This document shows positions 53,334-57,877 of a stretch of 57,877 nucleotides of DNA, in pieces. Every line of letters starts with the position of its first letter. Within the stretch, counting starts at the first letter, position 1. This DNA comes from CAIUVD01 sp044338255 (lineage in GTDB: Bacteria > Planctomycetota > UBA11346): positions 1 to 57,877 of the forward strand of contig JBIILZ010000007.1 of assembly GCA_044338255.1 (NCBI GenBank), in the 5' to 3' direction. Made by a program: the position numbers and the translations under genes. A model generated the notes under the pieces. It did no database searches. It was not told where the DNA came from and worked only from the letters and a program-made list of their open reading frames with translations.

Positions 53334-56300
53334 TTACTCCTCACCCTCATCAAAGCCCCACAATTGGCCATTACGAAGGGCGACAAAGACCATCCCGCCA
53401 GCGCTGGCCAGCCCGCTGACCGCCGGCGCCCCGAGATCGCAGCGCCAGCGTTCCTTGCCGGTGATCCGATCGAGGCAGAAGAGCACGCCGTTGGTACTCA
53501 CCACGTACACCCCTTTGCGGCCGACGGCGGCCTCGCCGGGCTGCGCACCGAAGGAGCCTTGCAGCGGGAATTTCCAGCGCACCTGCCCGGGATGGTCGAG
53601 GTCGAGCGCGTACAGTCGACCTTCGGCGACGCTGACGAAGGCGGTGCGCCCGTCGATCGCCGCAGTGCTGGGCTGGCTGCCATCGACCGGCCAGGTGCAG
53701 AGGGTGCGCTTGCTATCGACGGTGGTCGGATCGGCGTCGACGGCGATCACCAGACCACTGGTATCGCCGACCAGCACCGCCGGCCGCGCTGATGGACCGA
53801 CCAGGGCTTTGGCCGGGCGATTGACCAGGTCACCGCGCGTGTGCACGGTGAAGAGTCGTTTCGGCGGGCTGTTCTCGGTGATTTCGGTGTAGTCGAGCAC
53901 CGTCAGCTCGTTGCCCATCGGCAGGTACACGAGGGTGTGATTGTCGAGATGATCGGCGAGCGGCTGGCCGCTGAGCTCACCTTCGGTGGCGCGTGGGTAC
54001 ACGCTCACTCGGCTGTTGCCATCGGCCCCGAGCGCGACCACGCCTTCCTGCAGCGAGCTGGCGATGATCAGGTGCGTGCCTTGGATGAGGTCGTGTTCCT
54101 GGACCCACAGCGAGCCGCTCAGGCGGTGCTGCTGCGGCAGGCTACTGTTGGGCCACGACCACAGGCGCGTGCGCGTAGCGAGGTCGATCGCATAGAGGGT
54201 ATCCTCGATGACGACGTATGCGCGGTCCTGGAAGACATACGGTGGCGTACGGAACTCGGCCACCGTATCCGGGAAGGTGATCGGCCGGCAGGCGCCTTGG
54301 CGGGGATCGATGACTTCGAGCGTCGCTTTTGAGGTGCCGACCAGGATCTGGCCCATGGCGACCACCGGCGGGGTGGTCGCCGGGCCGGTTAGATCCGAAC
54401 GCCAGCGGGGACCGCGTTGCAAGGACACCGCGCCGGTGACACGCCGATTGCCGGCGGCGATCGTCCCGCTCTGGGGCGTGAAGCCGCTGCGGTAGGCGGT
54501 GACGACCAGGCTTTCGCCGGGATGATAGGTAAGGCGGTATTGCCACGCGCCGCGGGTGCCTGCCGGGGCATGGATCTGCACCTCGCCGCTGCTGCGCCGT
54601 ACGGTCAAGATCGTGTGCTGGTTGTCGACTTGCAGGATGTAGGGCAGATCGAAGGCCGCCAACCAGCTCTTGAGCTGATCGCCGAGGCTCTCCTTGCTGA
54701 GTCGGAGCAGTTCGTCATAGGCGGCGAATGCCTGGGTATCATCGCCATGCGCGGCCTGATCGGTCAGGCTCTGCCCGATTTTTCCGGCATAGGTCAGTTC
54801 GAGCTGGCGCAGATGATCCTTGGCCAGGGATGCGTACTGGTCGCCTTCGCCGCCGGCGGCACGGTTATAGGCGATGATCGCTGCCCGCAGATCGCCAGCC
54901 TGTTCGATCTTCGCTGCACACTCGAACAACTGCTGAGAATTCTTGGTCGCAGCTACCCATTCCACCTGCTGATCGACCAGCCGTGCGCGCAGGGCGGTGG
55001 GCAGATCGCGGCGCTCGAGCACCTTTCCGATGAGCGCGATCGCGCCATCCCAGTTCAGCGCCTGCCAACGACGGCTGGCCTCGGCGAGATCGGTCTGCAC
55101 CTGGGTGGTGATGCGCGCCTGGCGCACCTGTTCGAGCATGGCGCCACTGGCAGCGGCGGCCTGGGTACCGTCGAAGCGCGACGACAGATCCTGGAAGCTG
55201 CGTTCGGCCTGGGCGAAATCCCCGCCATCAAGTTGGGCCCGACCGCGTGCTAGCAGTCCTTGCGCCCGGCTGTTGAAATCGGTGCGGACCTTGTCGACGA
55301 GGTCGTCGCTACGTTGACGCAGTTCCGTATCGCTTCCAAAATTCGCGCGGATCTTATCGATGGCTTCGATCACCGTCGGATGATCGATGGCTTCCATGCG
55401 TTTGGGCAATTCACGTTCGATCGCATTCAGGCTATCGACGCCCATGTCATGCTTGAAGACCCGGTGGTAGTATTCCCAACCGATGCCGCCGACGGCGATG
55501 ACCAGGGTTCCGACCACGACGTAGACCAGGGTTCGCAAGGCCTTGCTGGTCTTGACCGCTTCGCTGCTCTGCGCGTGCGAGAGGACCTGGTCCTTGATCG
55601 CCGAGAATTTGCAATCGGTGTTGAGGATATCCTTGAGTTCCTCAAGCGCCCGGCGCGGGCGATAGGCGGTGAGCAGGACATGCCAGAGGGCCTTGTACTC
55701 GACCGTCGCATTCTCGGTCTGACCTTCCATCAGATACGCTCGCGCCAGATAGCGGTGCGGCTCGGGCGAGCGCGGTAGCAGGTTCTTGGCGCGATGGCAG
55801 GCGTCGAGAGCGCGGGCGACATCCTTGGTGCCGAGAAAGGCCTGCGCGGCGATCACATATCCGGCGGCGGCCTCTTCGCCTTGGCCCATTTCCGAACGCA
55901 CCTGGGCGCGCTCGAAATGCAGCTCCGGATCATCCGGCGACAGGCCGATGACGACATCGAGATCGGCCAGCGCCTGCTCGAGATCACCTTGATCCTGCGC
56001 CGATTGGATCAACTCGAGGTAGAGCTCGACGGCGCGTGCGGCCTGTCCCAGGCCGGCGCAGACCTCGGCCAGGGGCCGCAGGACTTCTGGCAGACGCGCC
56101 TGTTTGAGCGCATGTTCGAGCAGCTCGCGGGCCTTGCTCAGCTCGCCCGCGTCCTTCAGGCTCATGGCATCGGAAACCACATCTTGCGCGGTCTGTGGCC
56201 GGGCCACCGCCGAGAGCACCATCTGGGCCACGATGGCATGCGTATCGAAGCGTGTCGCACCGACGGCATTGGCGATCGCATCCAGGGTATGGCGACCGTC

Positions 56301-56921
56301 GAGGTAGCGCAGAATCTTGAGCATCTCGGGATCGGTTTCGATGCTGCGCAGATTGGTGCGTCCATCATTGTCGACGACGAACAGGGTTTCGCTGTCGGTA
56401 ATGATTTCGCGGATGCGCCGCCACTCGTCCTTCCTCCGCGTGGCTTCCATGATCACCTGCTGCGAAGGCAGGCGTGTGCCCCCCAGCTCGATCACGTCGG
56501 GAGCCGTCAGTTCATGGATTGGCGCGCCATCGCTGAAGGTGAAATCGCCATCTGATAATTCAAACAGCGGACAGACGAGTTCCTCGATGCACCACGCGGA
56601 AATCTCATCAAGTTCGGTCTCATCGATGAGCCCGGAAGCCAGCAGCAGCTCGCGCAGGGGCTGATTGGTCTGGCGTAGGCGCTGGCGGATCTCGCCGGCA
56701 CGATCCAGGGGGATGAGCCCTTTGCGCACGACGGTGGTGATCAGGAATGGTACGCCCTCGATCAGCGGCGCCGTGCACAGCGCGATCTGCCCCTGATCGA
56801 AGTACACATGCACCACGCCATGCGGATCGTTGACCGACAACGTGCCGGTTTGTCGATTCATGTGCAGTGTTTGGAATAAATCTGCAAGTTGAACGGAGCT
56901 GAGCTGACCTTGGAAACCCAT
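53334..56921 (-). CDS. DUF4388-TPR-membrane-PQQ propeller protein
   Basis: A 1195-residue multidomain protein of unknown role. Residues 1-150 resemble the PatA-like DUF4388 domain (MGFQGQLSSVQLADLFQTLHMNRQTGTLSV, VYFDQGQIALC). Residues about 240-420 hold tetratricopeptide-like helices (LSPDDPELHFERAQVRSEMGQGEEAAAGYV, ARALDACHRAKNLLPRSPEPHRYLARAYLMEGQTENA). A membrane helix lies near 455-480 (LRTLVYVVVGTLVIAVGGIGW). The outer part is first helical, with TPR-like pairs. From about 860 it has PQQ/WD-like propeller blades (VLFCLDRITGKERWRCDLGAPAVSGLA, LYALDLDHPGQVRWKF). The layout suggests signal reception outside and an output domain inside, but this is inference. Confidence 0.85.
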   Translation of the reverse strand: MGFQGQLSSVQLADLFQTLHMNRQTGTLSVNDPHGVVHVYFDQGQIALCTAPLIEGVPFLITTVVRKGLIPLDRAGEIRQRLRQTNQPLRELLLASGLIDETELDEISAWCIEELVCPLFELSDGDFTFSDGAPIHELTAPDVIELGGTRLPSQQVIMEATRRKDEWRRIREIITDSETLFVVDNDGRTNLRSIETDPEMLKILRYLDGRHTLDAIANAVGATRFDTHAIVAQMVLSAVARPQTAQDVVSDAMSLKDAGELSKARELLEHALKQARLPEVLRPLAEVCAGLGQAARAVELYLELIQSAQDQGDLEQALADLDVVIGLSPDDPELHFERAQVRSEMGQGEEAAAGYVIAAQAFLGTKDVARALDACHRAKNLLPRSPEPHRYLARAYLMEGQTENATVEYKALWHVLLTAYRPRRALEELKDILNTDCKFSAIKDQVLSHAQSSEAVKTSKALRTLVYVVVGTLVIAVGGIGWEYYHRVFKHDMGVDSLNAIERELPKRMEAIDHPTVIEAIDKIRANFGSDTELRQRSDDLVDKVRTDFNSRAQGLLARGRAQLDGGDFAQAERSFQDLSSRFDGTQAAAASGAMLEQVRQARITTQVQTDLAEASRRWQALNWDGAIALIGKVLERRDLPTALRARLVDQQVEWVAATKNSQQLFECAAKIEQAGDLRAAIIAYNRAAGGEGDQYASLAKDHLRQLELTYAGKIGQSLTDQAAHGDDTQAFAAYDELLRLSKESLGDQLKSWLAAFDLPYILQVDNQHTILTVRRSSGEVQIHAPAGTRGAWQYRLTYHPGESLVVTAYRSGFTPQSGTIAAGNRRVTGAVSLQRGPRWRSDLTGPATTPPVVAMGQILVGTSKATLEVIDPRQGACRPITFPDTVAEFRTPPYVFQDRAYVVIEDTLYAIDLATRTRLWSWPNSSLPQQHRLSGSLWVQEHDLIQGTHLIIASSLQEGVVALGADGNSRVSVYPRATEGELSGQPLADHLDNHTLVYLPMGNELTVLDYTEITENSPPKRLFTVHTRGDLVNRPAKALVGPSARPAVLVGDTSGLVIAVDADPTTVDSKRTLCTWPVDGSQPSTAAIDGRTAFVSVAEGRLYALDLDHPGQVRWKFPLQGSFGAQPGEAAVGRKGVYVVSTNGVLFCLDRITGKERWRCDLGAPAVSGLASAGGMVFVALRNGQLWGFDEGEE

Positions 56922-57048
56922 GGCCTACGATGCTAAGCCGGACCCCAAGGACGCTAGAGGGATAGCGCTACGCCAAATGCGAAGGTGGTAACGCATGCAG
57001 ATGGCAGTCGTTCAGCAGCCCGTGACGACCGGCCGACACCTGCTCTGA

Positions 57049-57073
57049 TCACGATCGTGACCCGGGCCGGGTC
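57049..57073. promoter_or_regulatory. Two adjoining palindromes upstream of the secreted-protein gene
   Basis: In the 239-base gap between the divergent DUF4388 gene and the next gene, a perfect 12-bp palindrome TCACGATCGTGA (57049-57060) abuts GACCCG-GGC-CGGGTC (57059-57073). They could be operator sites. No clear promoter hexamers are seen. The rest of this gap holds nothing I recognise. Confidence 0.35.
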
Positions 57074-57160
57074 AGTTGTGACCTACGTACGACGAGGTGA
57101 TTGGCGGCGAATGTCGACGGCGTAAGCTTTTCACCCCGTTCACCGTCCCGGACTCTACCT

Positions 57161-57691
57161 ATGCGCAATCTTCTGGCTCTCGTTTCTCTTACCCTCGTCA
57201 TCGCCGGCGTGCCCTTCGCGGGTGCCGTTGCCGCCGATACGCCCGTGGCGACGCCGGCCGTCGCCGTTCCGGCCGTGTATGTGGCCTTTCTGAAGAACCT
57301 CGGGGGTCTCTCCGAGCAGCTTCTCGGCCAGGCCAACAGTAGTCTGTCTCTCGCCCAGCAAGCCGCCGCTCTGCCCTTTGCCGGTGCCATGGCTAAGGGC
57401 AAGGTCGCCGCCGCGCAGGGCCAGGTCGAGGCCGCCAGCACCTTGAAATCGGAAGTCACCGGTCTCAGCCAGGGTCATACCCCAGCGGCCTCGGGAATTC
57501 TCGGCAGTTTGGCCTCTGGCACCGGCCCCAGCTTGGGCGAACGCTTCAAGGGCCTGCCCCTGGCCGGCACCTTGCAGACGGTGTTGGACAACAAGGAAAT
57601 GGTCGGTGCGCTGGTGAAACTCGCCCCGCTCGACAAGGTCCCCGGCTATGCCGCCGCCTCGCAAGCCCTCGCCGCCTTCGCTCCCAAGTAA
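57161..57691 (+). CDS. Small secreted protein of unknown function
   Basis: A 176-residue exported protein. The start ATG gives MRNLLALVSLTLVIAGVPFAGAVAADTP, a clear signal peptide with an AVA-A cut; a longer start at 57101 would bury this signal. The mature part is Ala/Leu/Gly-rich and helical (LGGLSEQLLGQANSSLSLAQQAAALPFAGAMAKGKVAAAQGQVEAAS). No family is recognised. It may be a periplasmic helical protein. Confidence 0.75.
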   Translation: MRNLLALVSLTLVIAGVPFAGAVAADTPVATPAVAVPAVYVAFLKNLGGLSEQLLGQANSSLSLAQQAAALPFAGAMAKGKVAAAQGQVEAASTLKSEVTGLSQGHTPAASGILGSLASGTGPSLGERFKGLPLAGTLQTVLDNKEMVGALVKLAPLDKVPGYAAASQALAAFAPK

Positions 57692-57750
57692 GAAAGCCAA
57701 GCCTGCGTCTTGACGCCTAGGGGGTCGGGTTTACAACCCCTCCCCCGCGC

Positions 57751-57826
57751 CGGACCGTAGCTCAGCCTGGATTAGAGCGCTTCCTTGGGGTGGAAGAGGT
57801 CGCAAGTTCGAATCTTGTCGGTCCGA
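57751..57826 (+). tRNA. tRNA-Pro (anticodon GGG)
   Basis: A complete 76-base cloverleaf: acceptor CGGACCG/CGGTCCG, D stem GCTC/GAGC, anticodon stem CTTCC/GGAAG with loop TTGGGGT (anticodon GGG at 57787-57789, reads CCC), T stem GCAAG/CTTGT with loop TTCGAAT, discriminator A. The CCA end is not encoded. Confidence 0.95.
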
Positions 57827-57838
57827 CTATTTGTTTCA

Positions 57839-57851
57839 GGGGCTTCGCCCC
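57839..57851 (+). terminator. Small GC hairpin after the tRNA
   Basis: GGGGC-TTC-GCCCC lies 12 bases after the tRNA end. There is no T run after it. It could stop transcription or help define the tRNA 3' end; the evidence is weak. Confidence 0.3.
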
Positions 57852-57877
57852 CGGACCCCCCGACCTTTGTCGCCCTT

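Overview
The window is GC-rich and densely coded. It looks like a chromosomal segment of a Gram-negative bacterium, most likely from the PVC/planctomycete-like part of the tree. This assignment rests on gene content: several pseudopilins with FTLxELLVV leaders, a MoxR ATPase next to a giant DUF4175-like membrane protein and a secreted squalene-cyclase-repeat protein, MJ0042-type zinc ribbons, a DUF4388-TPR-beta-propeller protein, and a Cys/Gly C-terminal sorting tail. No rRNA, phage, IS element or CRISPR array is visible. One tRNA-Pro lies at the right edge.

Layout. (1) 0.2-12.7 kb, minus strand: MoxR ATPase, zinc-ribbon membrane protein, then a tight operon of four pseudopilin-like proteins (GspG-, GspH-, GspK- and GspJ-like, two with LamG-like inserts), then a lipoprotein. 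(2) 12.8-17.5 kb, plus: a 1223-residue membrane/coiled-coil protein translationally coupled to a secreted prenyltransferase/squalene-oxidase-repeat protein, followed by 27 copies of a 7-bp repeat. (3) 17.7-20.8 kb, plus: a coupled trio of tRNA-dihydrouridine synthase, a radical-SAM-like protein without its cluster cysteines, and an LRR protein kinase. (4) 21.0-22.7 kb, minus: a short topoisomerase I. (5) 23.0-38.0 kb, plus: a complete 14-gene nuoA-N operon for respiratory complex I, preceded by a 15-bp inverted repeat over a promoter. (6) 38.0-40.6 kb, minus: GTP cyclohydrolase I, an MpaB/Lcp-type oxygenase and a PaxB/Pyr4-type transmembrane terpene cyclase. (7) 40.6-43.5 kb, plus: class II photolyase and a SRPBCC-TIGR01777 epimerase. 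(8) 43.6-50.5 kb, plus: a large surface protein with 105-residue repeats, a small lipoprotein whose start codon lies inside a long hairpin, a mannitol-1-phosphate dehydrogenase fused to a sugar-isomerase cupin, and a PfkB kinase gutted by an internal deletion with a 7x18-bp expansion. (9) 50.5-56.9 kb, minus: glycogen phosphorylase and the DUF4388-TPR-propeller protein. (10) A small secreted protein and tRNA-Pro(GGG).

The most interesting points are the bacterial oxygenase plus meroterpenoid-type cyclase pair, the radical-SAM pseudoenzyme, the dehydrogenase-isomerase fusion next to the repeat-expanded kinase relic, the start-codon hairpin, and a recurring pattern of short in-frame tandem repeats in otherwise ordinary proteins (NuoC, NuoI, GlgP and others). 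All functional names come from reading motifs by eye; no database search was run.
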